Shown piece after piece: positions 46,938 to 60,743 of a stretch of DNA of 64,000 nucleotides (position 1 is its first letter; each line of letters starts with the position of its first letter). The stretch is from Uloborus plumipes (taxonomy: Eukaryota; Arthropoda; Arachnida; Araneae; Uloboridae), in the NCBI GenBank assembly GCA_038373865.1, contig JAXGGA010000469.1:1-64000 (forward strand), written 5' to 3'. A model generated the notes under the pieces. That model did no database searches, was not told the origin of the DNA, and saw nothing but the letters and a program-made list of their open reading frames with translations. The position numbers and the translations under genes were made by a program.

Positions 46938-49900
46938 TGTTCTCGTTATGTCTAATTAGTGAATATGGTTATTTTTAAATTTTTAACTACCAGAAAAATA
47001 ATTAAATAGAATTCAGTAGGGCCACTGTCTATGGTTACTTTTTGTAAGCATCAATTTCGTGCGGAAATAAAAAAAAGAAACAGGAAGCAAAAAGTGCTGA
47101 AACGAAGAAATATTTTAACTCAAAATTCACATGCTCAGGAGAATGATCCTTGTCTTTGTGGCAAGACGTTAATAGTTAATTATAATATCATAACGTGGTA
47201 ATTTGAAAAAAAGGACACATAAATTATTCAAAACCAATGATTATACAAAAACTGAGTGATATAAAAATTATGGGATGCCTGTCGAGATCATTTTTAAAAA
47301 TGATGCTTAGACTGTTATCCAACCGCAAACACATTTTAATAAAGTAATCGCATTTATTAAGCAAAACAATCGCCACATACATATTCTAAGTTTCTAAAAG
47401 AACAGATAAGTTAATGCGCCGAGCAAATCTATTACATTAGCTACTAAGCAGGTTACATTACAAGGAGTGATTGTGGAGGGCTAAAACGGATCACGTAAAC
47501 AGTTAACATTAGCTTTTAAAGTAGCTGGCGTTGGGGTCTGCGAAACTTATCTTTTGTGAAGGGTCTTCTTCGTGATCCTGACACTGATTTCTCCAAAGCA
47601 ATTAGGAATTTGTTAAAGGCCTAGAGCGAGGGGCTTGACAAAAGGTGTCACGTAAGGCTTTAGTGGGGACCTTTGTTGCAAACGGATAAAGAGTCTTAGT
47701 AAAAATTGTATTTGTGTTTGGAGAAACTAATTTCGAGTTGTGAGGTAGCCAAATTAATTAGATAGTTAGAAAAGTGAGGCTAATGTATGGTGTGCATTTA
47801 ACGAGCATTTTTACGGCTCCCTGATTGTCCGAAGAATCTTTAGAGGATTGGATTTGGCTTTTGTATTTAGGTAGCAAAAAATGGGTTAATAATGAAATAT
47901 AAGTTTTCAATCTCGAATGCATTAAATTAACCATGTGCCTTATCACACATATTTACTCAGACTACATATTAAGAGGAGTAACATTGTTTATGTATATGCT
48001 AGAATAAGTATTAACATCCTAATTGTATAAGAACATTAATGCATTTATTAATTTTCGTCTTATTTAAATCCCTTTTATTTTATCATTGATTCCATAGATT
48101 TTTTGCATTAATTTCCATTACTTTTTATTAATTTTACTAACACTCACTGAAGTCTACATAAGTTTTCATAATTGTAATTTAGACGCAAAAATTTAGTTTT
48201 CCCCTTTTTCACCCTGTATTAAAAACATATCAGAGCAAAAAATATTTCGTTTCACTTTCATATCATCAAAAGGTGTTAGAAGAAGAAGTGGAAGTCAGAA
48301 AAATCGTCTATTACTGACATTTCCATCATTCTCACCATTGACTAAAAGTTCAATACTGACATTTCCATCATTCCATTATATTATTTTCTTCTAAATTCTA
48401 ACAAAAAGTTTTGTTTAAATGTCTGAAAATGTGTTCTGCATATTACAACTAATTTTTTGCCAAATCAAACTCAATTATTTGCAGTCTCTAGTTCTGGTTT
48501 CTAATTAAAAAAAAACAAGAGTTGTGTAAACGTCTTTTAACTGCATATTTACATGGATCGAATGACAGACAGAACTAGGATTTCATATTAATCATTTTAC
48601 ATTGTTGTATCTTATTTTAAAGTAAATAAAATGTACAGAAAAAATATTAATGCTAGATATTTTCATTATGTGTGCAGATATTTTTATTAATAAGCATTAC
48701 ATCGCTATTATTGAAATCTGGTACTATTTTTAAGCTAATATAGAAGGTTGATGCATAGTAAATTACAAGATTTCGGAACCTTTATCACAATTTAAATCTA
48801 GTATAATTGTGTAAATAATATTTTCATGCAATTTTAACTCAGCTAAAAATATAATGAATTCTTAAATTTGTAATTGGTTCACAAAATACTGTAACGATTC
48901 GAAAAATGAAACAGTGTATTCAATTGCATTGAAAAACAATCATTATGTGTACCCCATCCAAAGTTAATCAAACTGAATTTCTCTTAAAAAAATCTTTAGC
49001 TATGACGCCGACACAGTTTAAAAAAACCTAAATCCAAATTTTGCTGCAATTCACTTTTACAGATTTTTTTTGTAGTTTATACCACGATATAGCAATTAAA
49101 GAAATTAAAAATCCTGCTCCTGCATGGTTCTATTTATGAGTTTTAAATGTTTCTAAAAATGTAATAGCATTTGTGAAGGTTAAAAAATGATGTCTTCTAG
49201 TTTTTCCCAAAATTTTTCCCTTGAAAATGAGGCTTTTTTGTCTATGAGGGTAGAACAAAAAAAAAGTTGAACTTTATTAGTAACAAAATTGAGCACACAA
49301 AACAATAAATGCATTAGTCATTTACGAATATTTTGTCGCATTCAACTTCAAGAGATTAGAACATGTAAAAATTACAATAATTAATCATTTAACAAATCTA
49401 AACAATTTCCATTAATTCACAAATCTTCGTGCTTCAGAGTGCTGTGATGCGGTGTAATCTAGTATGCGGAAATTAGCTCGTAAATCATAACGTTTCGGAA
49501 ATTCAAATCTTAACATAAGCTACACCTGTTCTGTTGTTTTAAATTTGTAATGAATGGAGGGTAAGTCTGCTTAGTAGGAAACATTCAATGAATTAAAGTC
49601 TATGTTTGTGAAACGTAAAATGTAATGCTGAGCCTTAATGTGCTTTCTCTGCTCACGTATAATTAGCTCTAACATTAGAAACAAATGGTCAAAATGTTGT
49701 ATATTAAAATAAATGAATTGCATTTTAAGTGGCTTTCACTTTAATGCAAATAGTATCCTATTGTTGAACAACTGAGTTTTGAAGCATTTTTGCAGTAAGT
49801 GACACGTTATCAAAAGATGTCAATAGTAGGAACGTAAGAAACAGCATTATAATTGCGGGTTGCTACTTATCTCTAATCATTTAATCTAGTCTAGCCAATC

Positions 49901-52006
49901 AGAGTTTTGAAATGGCATGTAATTATCTTACATGCACACTATATGATTGCAAGTTGTTGTATGAACCACACCAAATAAATGTACTTGATATTATAAGTCG
50001 CTTTAAAGTGAGAAAAAATCATTATAAACACGCATAACGTTTTAATTTTAGTTATAGCAGCACATGTGAACTCATTTACAGCAGAAATCATCACAAACGC
50101 CATGGCATATCTCAATCCCTTTTTCGACAAGTTTTTAGACTGAAAAGTGCCTAAATCGTAATTGCCCTATTTTGTTTAGCTTCTAATGAACGATGCAAAC
50201 AAGAAAACTTCCTTTAGTGGAAAATGAGTCTCATTACAAAACCTCGTTTAATAGAAAAATCAAGAGCTGAAACTTGTAAAAGAAACATATTTTCCAAATT
50301 TATCGAATTTGACATGTGCTCATATTGCCTGATTAATTACTGTAAACAAAAATAGAAATACATTGCATCGTCTGCAAAGAAATACTAGTACTAAAAAACC
50401 TATTAAGACATATTGTGTTCTTATTCTGCACACACAGACGATAAATTCGTATAATTACTAAAAAAATTTGCTTAACTTAGAAGAGCATATTCTTATCATC
50501 ACACAGCGATAACACCAACAGCTCTGATGAGGTAGATGATGCTACAAAACACGTTGGGCGAACTTGACTATTAGGTTGAACGTCTGCCGTGTGATACAAT
50601 GAGCGTTTATGTATTGGTTTTGCATTGTCTAAAAGCGCCGGGTACTTTTGCTAACAATTTTATTTTCTTTATTTCTCCTTTTCTTCTTTTGACATATATA
50701 GTGTATAAAATAATGCATAGATTCTTTAGTATAAATTCAGTAGAGAAATTAATCTATTGTTGATTGAATGCATGCGAACAAGTAAAGAAGAAACTGCAAG
50801 CCTAGAATACAAAATTTCACGTAATTTAGACTCATATGTTCTATTAACAGGCTATCTTAAGATTTTTTCTGACTGCCAGGTTAGGCGGTTATAACAGTAG
50901 CACCTCACCTAACTCAGTAACACCATGCATTCCTGTAGCATAAAAATAACTTTGACGACGTTAAAAGGAGTTGACCACAAAAACTTCGAATAAACTTTTA
51001 GTATAACTTGTAACAATAACTTTAGTATAGTTGTAACATATTACAAAAAGAAAAATCTTTGAAAAGTATATTTTCTCATTTTTCAAAGTAAATAATCAAA
51101 TCAAACAACCGAGAAAATCATTTTAATGACGCGCATGGATTTTCTTCTTGATGATACTATTTATGTAAGGCTGTTGAATTAATTTCGTAATTAAGATTAA
51201 ACATTTTGAGCTACGCATGCATTTTTATATGTGCCGTATGATGTTTCAAGGGTTTATAAACTTTATATCCTAACGTGTTTTCAAATTAAATATTAAAATG
51301 AGGCACAAAGTGGCTAGAAATTTTTAAAAACAGCTTAAAATATTCAGCATAAATAAACTCTTTTTTCCCTTAATTATGTCCGATGCGAAGTTTAAACATT
51401 TTACAGCGTCTAGGCATGCAATAATTTAATCTGCAGAGCAATCTTTTAAAGTTCACTTACTGGGCAGAACTTACTTTTCTAGGAAGTAAAAAAAAAAAAA
51501 AAAAACGGTCATCATGATTATAATGCATAAGATTTCATAACTACTGAACTGGAATGTAGCCACCGAAGCAAAGAAATTTCACAAATATATTTGCACTTCT
51601 TTCTAAAAGTGCGCTGTTTGATAGATAAAAAAAAAACAGGAAGCAAATGTCTTTGTGGCATTCCACTTAAAGAGATATATTTGACATGCGGTCGATTATT
51701 GAAACTTCTTTCTTTTAAAGTTCGGGAACGAGAAGATGTTTTCTAATTCAGTAATAACCAAGAGCTATTATTCGTCGTTATTGAAGCAACGGTTCCTTCG
51801 AAGATAAATTTAAATGAACAAAAAAAAGTCATTAATTTTTTATCGGAGCCAATTATTTTCAGCGCAGGAATTAAAAATTCAATTGATGGCAAGAGCGAGT
51901 TGAAACGAGAAATGTTTTTTTATTCCCCATTTTAAATCGACTAATTGGCGTAATTATCTTTTTTACTACGAATTTGTGTATTTAAAATGTTTCTCTCTGT
52001 TTTCAG
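46938..52006. other. No gene seen; AT-rich, the longest element-free stretch
   Basis: About 5 kb without a bounded transposon. Small tandem features: ACTGACATTTCCATCATTC twice around 48314 and 48355, and TTAGTATA(A)CTTGTAACA-like words at 50997-51040. A GC-richer patch at about 47520-47700 has no consistent frame. No RNA gene recognised. Confidence 0.45.
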
Positions 52007-52063
52007 ATGTGGAAATCTTCCTGCGAAAGAAAGTGGAAATAATAGAAATCGCTGCAGCTTTTT
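52007..52063 (+). CDS. Candidate internal exon, 57 bp (hypothetical)
   Basis: A strong acceptor (TTTCTCTCTGTTTTCAG ending 52006) and a consensus donor (GTAAGT at 52064-52069) bracket 57 bp that is GC-richer than both flanks. Two frames are open. One reads CGNLPAKESGNNRNRCSF and another VEIFLRKKVEIIEIAAAF. The third has a stop. This is the best-formed splice-site pair I found in the window. No neighbouring exon could be identified, so the host gene would have to span far beyond this window with very long introns. Chance occurrence in 64 kb cannot be ruled out. No function is proposed. Confidence 0.3.
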
Positions 52064-52545
52064 GTAAGTCAATTAAAATTTTGTTTTCTTTTAACTTCCT
52101 TGAAAAAGTTTATCCCCTTTAATTTAACAATGACAGATTCGGGATTCCTACTTCATGCACTTTTTACATCACGTTGAATTTTGTCTTTTTTCAAGAGCCT
52201 AAAATAAAAAGAAGAGAAAAGCTATGTTTGTGGAGCTCAGGTTGACTTTTCTTTATTTAAAGACTGATATAATTGAAATGGTAAATCACTCGTAAAGTTT
52301 GCTTTCGTCAGACATATGTAGATTCAATTCTGACAGTGAGAACTGCTTCTATGTCGCGTTTGTTTTAAAAATATTCTGTAGATCACGAGGAAATCATCTA
52401 TTCACAAATGCTCAAAATGATGATAATTAATGATGCAAGTATTTTACCTATAAAAAAATGCTTCGGCTTTTAACAAAATGATTATGAAACGATTCTTCAA
52501 ATAAGGCGACAGCATCTGATTTTAATACAACTCAGTATAAATATA

Positions 52546-53195
52546 CAGGGTGTCCACTCCTATCGTGGACCAATAGCTAATTTCTAAACCGTTAGAGATA
52601 AGCATATAGTTCATTTAGGAAAAAATCTCCAAATTACGAAAGGAATTTTGGGTCTATTCTATGTTTTTCAAAAAATAAAATTTTGAAAGAGTTACGAAAT
52701 TTAAATTTTTATATAGCCCCCCAGTCCTATCAATCATATTTAGTAAAACATTCTTGACACTGTAACGTTTAAAACTAAAAAAAATCACTCTTCTACCACA
52801 AAAATTGACCGAGTTATGACGTTTTGAAAAATCAAGATTTTGAAAGATTTCGCGTACCATCCCTTAAGTGATCTCTCGATGACGTCATGAAATAATGCAA
52901 AATCCTGATTTTTCAAAACGTCATAACTCGGTCAATTTTTGTGGTAGAACAGTGATTTTTTTTTAGTTTTAAACGTTACAGTGTCAATAATGTTTTACTA
53001 AATATGATTGATAGGACTGGGGGGCTGTATAAAAATTTAAATTTCGTAACTCTTTCAAAATTTGATTTTTTGAAAAACATTGAATAGACCCAAAATTCCT
53101 TTCGTAATTTGGAGATTTTTTCCTAAATGAACTATATGCTTATCTCTAACCGTTTAGAAATTAGCTATTGGTCCACGATAGGAGTGGACACCCTG
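52546..53195. mobile_element. 650-bp foldback element, CAGGGTGTCCACTCC termini
   Basis: The left arm 52546-52845 and the right arm 52896-53195 are almost perfect inverted copies, 300 bp each, around a spacer of about 50 bp. TA lies at both edges (52544-52545 and 53196-53197), and the ends read CAGGGTGTCCACTCCTATCG in both orientations. It has no coding capacity. A 68-codon frame on the minus strand falls in the left arm and is a by-product. High arm identity suggests recent activity or conversion between arms. Confidence 0.9.
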
Positions 53196-53197
53196 TA

Positions 53198-55474
53198 TGT
53201 GTAAGACTTAGTTTTAAGGATATATTTTTTGCTTTAATGTTTCGTTTTAAAAACCTCAAAGAAATACCTATATATTACGCATATGTTACGCCATTGCCTG
53301 TGGCATTAGTTCTTTGCTATGCATAATTGCGTTCATAGTAATTATTGCGTTATAAACATTAAGAATAAACATATATTTCTGCGCTTCCATGAATAGGAGC
53401 TTAATAACGGTTTTAAACACAAGTTATTGTTAGAAAACGTAATTAGTTTAAAGAAAACGAGACATCTTAACAGATCAATTATTTTCTATTTTAATTTACT
53501 AAATATATATAATACAAATTTGTGCATGGGAGGACAAGCGCATTAGGTCAAAGAATAAAAAATAACGAGATGACCTTAATGACTTTCTTTTTCGATGATT
53601 GTATTACTGACATGCATGAGTTCATAAAGCTAACACTGGCTTATTCAAATCTGATTGCTTTATATCTCAGATTAAAGTTTAAAAAGTTGAGTAAGAAAAT
53701 GATGAAATCTGTATCTTTTGAAAAAAAAAGACATCCACCACCCATTACCTCAGAATTAATATTGCATATTGATCGATGCAAATTAATGGCAATGAATAAA
53801 ATAACATAATGATTTTCCGAAATTGAAGTGTGGTGAAACGCATTTTGCATGCGCATTTTAGTGTGGTGATTTCCTGCGCAACAAATTAACACAGAAAATA
53901 TAGGAAAATTTAGTTTTCTATTAGTTAAGATTTGTTTTATTGATTAATTAATTTACTAAATTCTGCTGAGTTTGGTGCAGTACGTAATCCAAATGAAAAG
54001 CATTTCACCACTTTATGCAATATTGTATCTCCCTACATGAAAAAAAAAAAACCTCTTGAATGAAAAAAAATACGAAATAATTATTGATTAGTAAAGCTCT
54101 CAAAAAGATGTTCACTGCTACTTTTTTTCACTTGTTTCTCCCCAAAAAAATCGAATAGGTACTTTTTATTAGAATAATTTTATTCGAAACGCATAATACA
54201 CTATTTCACATAAAACGTACATTTTTTTTATTCTTATGAAATAGATGCCCGAAGAAACTACATAAAAAGTTGATCATGTCATTTTTTTGGGACGAAACTT
54301 TTTAATCAGTACAATAGACGTATTGTGGCACCTTCGTAGTTATAATCATGATGTAACTCACGAAATTATGTATTTTAATTTTAAATTCACCTATTTTTTC
54401 ATCGATAAGTATACATTACACTACTGTTTTCGATAAAAGTATCAGGTTTATTCCGAAAAAAATTGAAAGTAGTGCACGTTAACTATATTTGATGTATGAA
54501 TTATTTTTTGCTGTAACCTTTTGTAAACATTTGCACATGCATTTTGTATAAAAAAATTCGTTATCTTGTATACAAACGTTACAAACAAACACGTACTCTT
54601 ATTGTATATTTTCAACTTTTCTTTTAAATCAGAAAAGGCCTGTTAAATATATCTTTTCTAAGGAAACATTTACAAGATCTTTGTAAAAATCAGGAAAGCT
54701 CTTGAAATTGAAACCTGGTGTACAACTGTTAAAACAAGATTTCTTGCATTTCACTACCGTTTCTAATGAATTTATTAGGATGTTTTACAGCACACATTAC
54801 TTTTCAAATAATTAATCGTAAAATATTTTAAAACAAGATGTAATCAAAAGTTCCTAAACAATAATCCTAATGCTAATGACTAAACGAAGTTCCGTATGTC
54901 GTGATCTAAACAAAATTGATTGTACAATGTTTTTTACTTGTTCGTATTTCTGTACGGAATCGTAAATAATAACGCATCGAATTTTCAGGGCTTTGTAATG
55001 TACCATTATCATAAAATTCTCATCAGCAACAGAAACACTCCTTTATAAATTTCAAAATAAATTAATCAACCAAGGAAGGCTGTGATGCCATAATTACGAC
55101 TTTCATTTAGTTAACATGGACACAAACTGAGAAGACTAATTTATTCGTTTAAACAAGGCATAACGGTGCATAAATTAATGCTAAGAAAGTACTACAAGGT
55201 TTATATGAAGTTCGTGTAAAAGGCCTCCGGTGAAATATTCAAATGCTTTAATTCGATTTAAGCATCAATTTGCGTGTTGATAAAAGTGGTCTTGTCAATA
55301 ACATCAGAGAAAACAAGGGATTTGTCTGTTGCAGAGAGCATAGAATCAAGATATATTATTTTAAAGAGCGGTTTCATGTAGCTTTCATTTTGATACAATT
55401 CGAACTTTTATGAGTTACGCGAAATATTTAAAACATAAAAATAAGACGAGAAACTGGAAGCACTTAGCGTATAT

Positions 55475-55475
<1 letters not shown>
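53198..55475. other. No gene seen; AT-rich
   Basis: Overlapping frames at 53522-53809 (plus) and 53641-53892 (minus) lack recognisable domains. No bounded repeats. Confidence 0.5.

Positions 55476-55528
<53 letters not shown>
55476..55528. repeat. Poly-T tract, 53 bases
   Basis: An uninterrupted run of T, the longest homopolymer in the window. It could be the tail of a minus-strand retroelement, but the right-hand flank shows no element body. Length in an assembly is likely inexact. Confidence 0.95.
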
Positions 55529-55533
<5 letters not shown>

Positions 55534-56103
55534 CATTAGTTTGTTTTAAATAGATAAAAACTGTACCTTAGAAATAGATTAAAACTCGGATGAGTTTGTT
55601 ATCAGCTTCTAGATGATTTTTGAATTACTTTTTTTTAATAGAAAGATAATCTTTTTAAAGCATTACTTTTAAAAATATGCTTTAGATTTTTCATATTGCT
55701 ACATTTTTAGCGATGAAAACTTTAGTTAGTTTTATGCTTCAGCATTTGTGATTGAAGCAATAGAAATAAGTCAAACAAAATATTACTTATAACTGTTTTA
55801 CATTTAATGAAAAACTTTAAAGTACACTAAAAAAAATCCAAAACTTGCAGATGTTGAAATATAATGCAGTAAAAACCCATATTGTCTTTGTCCTGCTTTG
55901 TTGCCAGCCAATTTGGTTCCATCCTTTGTAGCAACGTAAAACCCTTTTTGTGATAAATAAAACTGACTAAAAGATGTGTAACTGGAAAATAATGTTCACT
56001 CGTACAAAAAAAATAGTATTTTTTGACTAGAGAAAATAAGTACTTACAAAATTAGTACCACAGTTTCGTATTTATTATTGATTAATACTAAATATATAAC
56101 TTT

Positions 56104-56153
<50 letters not shown>

Positions 56154-58240
56154 ATTAATTTCCTTTCAAGAATTCTTACGATAAAAAATGTATTGATACT
56201 GGATAAATTTACAACAAGAAATATCTAAAATGTTGTATTGATCTAAATGCACAGCTAGCTTTTATTCATTAGTAATAGGTTCTAGTCGAAGATGTGAAAT
56301 TAAAGAAAAGCATATTTCTCTGCTTTGCTTCATTTATAAAATTAGTCATGTTCGCTAAAATAACTATTGCTTGATGAATGAAATATATATACGAAAGAAG
56401 AAATGAGTAACATTCATGAATACCTAAAGCTTAGCAGAAAAGACTACAGACAGAACAAAATGACATTGCAACTTTTTTTTTTTTTATTTTTACAAAACAT
56501 TAGAAAATATGGGGCGGGGGGAGGGGGGTTGGATTGATATTTCAAATTTATATTTTGATGTAGAACCTAAATACTTGAAAACTGCACTGAAATTTTAAAA
56601 ACATGACATTGTGTAATGAAATTAAAGTTCTTACATAAGCTGGTCGAAATTGCACACATTAAAATGGTTTGTAAAAATGCAATGTGCTGTCGTTGTAATA
56701 TACTTTGACAAGCCCTCACATTTACTGTATGATATATACATAAAAAAATACTAAATATCAAATATCTTCGACAAATTCAAAAGCGGAATACTTGAAAAAT
56801 CATTTTTTTTATTGCACATGGACTTTCATAAAGCAATCTAAGAATCTTACATGCATCCAGCGTAAAAGTAATAACTTTTCAAGACGCAGTTTTTGTAAAC
56901 TGATTTACATACAAATGCTCCATGTAATATTCTTTTGGAAAAAAATAGTAGAATGAATAAAAGAACAAAGAAGTCAAACGCATCTTTAGAAATGATCTGA
57001 AACTGCTAGTCTTCGTTTAAAAAATGCTTCAAAGCTTTTAATGACATTTTTAATGTTTTTCAAAAATGCGACAATGCTTTGGACACAGAATTTAATAATG
57101 GTTGCGACAAACGCTGCAGATGGAACTGAAAACATGACGCAGGCTCTTTCATGCATAAATTACCTTTCTTGGGCTCCGAGAGTGCTTTATTGCGTTTAAT
57201 GATTTTAAGAGAGCAATCAAACTAGAATTTGTTTTTTTCCTCTCTTCAGCAAGCGATTATTTTTTTCCGTTTTGAAAGCAGTGGAATAATAATCAGTGAA
57301 CATGTACCGAACCGCATTTTCAATGTCGTTCGAATATATTAAAATGGAGTAATAACAAAAAAATCGCCCAACAAGTAACTTCATTTAAATACGGTTGTTT
57401 TGGACCAGATTGCAACGTTTCAAATGAGTTTATTGGAGCATAAAAACCGATGTTTCTGCTTTGAAATGCTAAAGAATAAACCAATTCTGTTGTCTCCCCA
57501 AATGTCGAAGAAGAAACAGATTAGCAACTAGCGTTGATGGAAAATCACGTGTTCAATTGGAAAGTTAATATTGCGTAATTCATTGAAGTGTTTGTAGCCT
57601 GAATAATGCATGATTTTATGACACAACCATCTATTAGTTAAAAGAATGCGTTATTAAATTGAATTAAATTGCGAATTGTACTTATCTTTTGGGAGGTATT
57701 GAGTGGTTTTTTTTTGCTGAAATAATTTAAAAAGATAATACTCTATATTAATGAATATTAAAGGAGCGATAACATTTTTCTTTTCGTTTCCACTCTTTAA
57801 AGCATTTCTGCTTATGCTTTTTCTTAATTTGAATTGCTAGATGTCGTTTTATTCTTAGCTCTGACACCAATAAAAACAGTTATTTTATTTATTGCTGTTT
57901 TAAAATGAAAAAAAAAATCATTTTGCAGTTTTGCAGTTTAGAAAAATTACAGCCCTTTGGTCCAGCAGAAAATATTTATTTTGAATAAAAAAATAGGAAA
58001 ACAGTTTAATTTCTAGATTATAATATTGAATTTCCCGCAATATTAAACTATTTGCTTATAAAAAATGTCTTCTAATATCGGTTAAATTATACAAATTAGT
58101 GATTTTGTGCGATATTTCCAGAGCATTTAAATAATTGACTGAAACAACTGTACATGTTTCCGGTAAGGATCTGATAACTGGGCAAGTGATCAAAATATCT
58201 TCAAGACAGATTCTTACTTTGAAATGAATTGTGTAATTTA
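55529..58240. other. No gene seen; AT-rich, with a TA microsatellite and a G-rich run
   Basis: A (TA)n run lies at 56106-56139. A G-rich run GGGGCGGGGGGAGGGGGG at about 56511-56528 follows a poly-T tract and might form a two-tetrad quadruplex. No gene or bounded element is supported. A CTCTCTTCAG acceptor-like word at 57240-57249 has no exon-like follow-up. Confidence 0.5.
56106..56139. repeat. (TA)n microsatellite, 34 bp
   Basis: Pure AT dinucleotide run, followed by TTTATATTTATATATATTAA. Confidence 0.95.
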
Positions 58241-59558
58241 CAGTACTGTGGCAATTAATTGAGAAATGTGTTTTTTTTCTTGTTTTACCTCACTAGAAGC
58301 TATGTATAAGCACTCGAAATCAACTCAGAGTTTAAATGACAGTTAATATCAAAGTAGTAGATGTTTGCGTGCATCTGGTAAATCGCAGGTATGTAAATTC
58401 TTTCGCCAAAAAGTTAGTTTTCGGCAGTGTTAGTTGCTCGCTTGTTGCGTGAGAAATTAGCGTCATTAATATCACCCCAGAAACACGTGCTAAAGTAATT
58501 GCACTTAAAGAACATACTTCTAAGACGTTAGTAGAAATAGGAAAAATATGTGGAGCTAGTACAGCCAGTGGAAGGATTGGCAGCGTTTTCAGACTACAGG
58601 AAATTCTGGAACCAATCCTATCGGAAAATGCGGTAAAAAGAGGTTAACTTCGGCTTGTAACGACAAAACTTTACATCGAATGAGTGTTGGCAACCCTTGA
58701 TTAACTAGTTTTGACCTGTCCAAGTCCAAGGCGGCATCTGGCGTAGATATTACATCTTCAACAGTGCGATGCAGGCTGTTAGAACGAGGGTGGGAAGAAC
58801 GTCGACCTTATAAAAAGCAATTTCTCACGCCTCGTATGTAGAAAAAAAGGGTGGAATGGGCACAAAAGTACACAACAAAGGATTGCAAAGGACTTGGAAA
58901 AGGTTCTATTTTCTTTCGAAACATATTTCGTGGTTCGAGGATTTAGATCTAAGTTCGTGAGAAGAAGCAAAAGAGAACCGCTCCGTCAGCATCACATCAA
59001 CCAAACACCCAAGAATTCGCCTTAAAAGATGTTTTGGGGTTGTTACAGTGTTTTGGGACTATATCTCTTGTTGTTGTAGAAGGCATGATGAATGAATGAA
59101 AGCTATGAAAACATTTTAACCCAAAATGTACTTTTAAACATGGCTAAATTGTGGCCGAAACGAAATGGCGTTTTTCAACAAGACGGCACGTCATGTCACA
59201 CTTCATAGCGAATTGCTAAATTCTGCTGTAAAAACAAATTTACTATACTGGATTGGCCCGAAAACTCATCGAACTTTAAATACGATTGAAAATTTGTGGG
59301 CTATCGTCGAAAACCGTTAAAAGTACAACGATGAAAAAGCTAATTTTATCTGTTTTTGACATATGGTACAAAGACTCTGATATCAAAACTATATGTGCCA
59401 GTCTGGTACATTCCATGCCAACACGTGTCTGTGATGTTATTAAGTCCCGAGGAGGTTATATCAGCTATTAGTTTTTATTTTTTTTTATGGGGAATTTGAA
59501 TAAAACTGTTTTTTTTTTTGGAAATAAAATGCAGTTCTGAATTTATTGCCACAGTACT
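58241..59558 (+). mobile_element. Tc1-type transposon, copy 3 (complete but inactive)
   Basis: The left end CAGTACTGTGGCAATTAATT follows TA at 58239-58240. The right end read inward is AGTACTGTGGCAATAAATTC, followed outward by TA at 59559-59560. One terminal base appears to have been lost on the right. The 1.32-kb length and plus-strand transposase relic fit Tc1 elements. The TIRs are diverged beyond about 16 bp, so this looks like an old insertion. Confidence 0.88.
58474..59471 (+). pseudogene. Tc1-family transposase pseudogene (copy 3)
   Basis: Recognisable pieces, in order: TRAKVIALKEHTSKTLVEIG (helix-turn-helix), SKAASGVDITSSTVRCRLLE and GWEERRPYKKQFLTPRM, a catalytic block VLFSFETYFVVRG, FQQDGTSCHTS, ILDWPENSSNF and TIENLWAIV, with an ending near GGYISY at 59471. 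At the first catalytic site the family has FSDE, whereas here it is FSFE, so the Asp is replaced by Phe. The second Asp (QQDG) and the Glu (IENLW) remain. By my count there are 34 residues between them if one single-base indel is allowed. Stops and several frameshifts break the frame. It is the most decayed of the three Tc1 copies and cannot be functional. Confidence 0.85.
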
Positions 59559-59560
59559 TA

Positions 59561-59868
59561 CTGTATACGTTCTGTTACGACTTGCACTTACTTTTATACA
59601 AATTTTTACACAGTGTAGTCATACACATCTCGAAACGTTAAAAACGCCAATTACCAATAAGTCTTTCCTTTTTTAAATTTATAACACTTATAAGCCATAG
59701 TTTTTTCAATAAAATGTGTATGGTTTAATCTCGTTATTAAACTAGTGTAATTCTGGAACCAGTGTCCCAACTGTACTTTTATCGAGGTCATTGCTTTCCT
59801 TTTCTATCCTGAAGATTCCCCGATGTGGCTAATAAGCAATGAGCGGTGCTTCCAAAAATATTTGATTT

Positions 59869-59899
<31 letters not shown>

Positions 59900-60743
59900 T
59901 TCAAATTGAAATTTTTTTGGATATTGGCCAGCTGCAAATGAGGCTGTTACCCTGCTTTTATTAAGAACATTAAGTACCAAAAAATCGTGTTCTATGATTT
60001 TTGAACATTTCAGTTTGGATTACCGCATACTCCATTATGCCTCTCATAAGTCTCCCATGAAAGAATATTGCAAAAAAAAACTCCTCCCTACGTTCCTAAT
60101 GTTCATCTTTTGAACTGTTAACCTTCCTAGAACGTTTCAAACTATGTTAAAGGTTAACACGATGGTGCATTCCCCTCGAAATAGAAATATTTCCTATAAA
60201 AATGTCGAAAACTAACAAAAACAGGTTTGGGGAAGAGTTATTTATGTACGGTGGTTGGTGATAATAGAAAGTAGTGGTCGTGTTTGCATTCACGAAGCCA
60301 TTTTATACGAGAATCCGTGGAAATAGGGTTAGAAGTATATTTTAGGCAGCACAGTGTAATTGATTGCGTCATTTTAATGCTACGTGTTGTTTTTCTATAA
60401 AAAAAAGTAATATCTAAACTTACACTATTGTTCAGTTTTGAACAACGTCTGAGTTATGTTCTAAACAAAATGGATTTTATTTATTTATTTTTTTTTTTTG
60501 AGTAAAAAAAATCATTTAAAATGCGAGAAAAGAAAAACTGCTTTGTTAATTATTTTATAAACCTTCAATTAATGCTGTATTGATGCTATCTTGGTTACAC
60601 TCGAACAGTTTTTTTCGGTGCAACAGTTCCAATGCTTTATCAAACATGAAAACTGTTGGGGTAAATACTGCTATTTAAGTCTTCGTTGTCATTTCAAGAG
60701 TAATAATTTGTAAGAAAAGCAGTCGAAAACTTTGTACAATTAA
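59561..60743. other. No gene seen; AT-rich
   Basis: (TTTA)n tract at about 59870-59895. No gene or bounded element. Confidence 0.5.
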
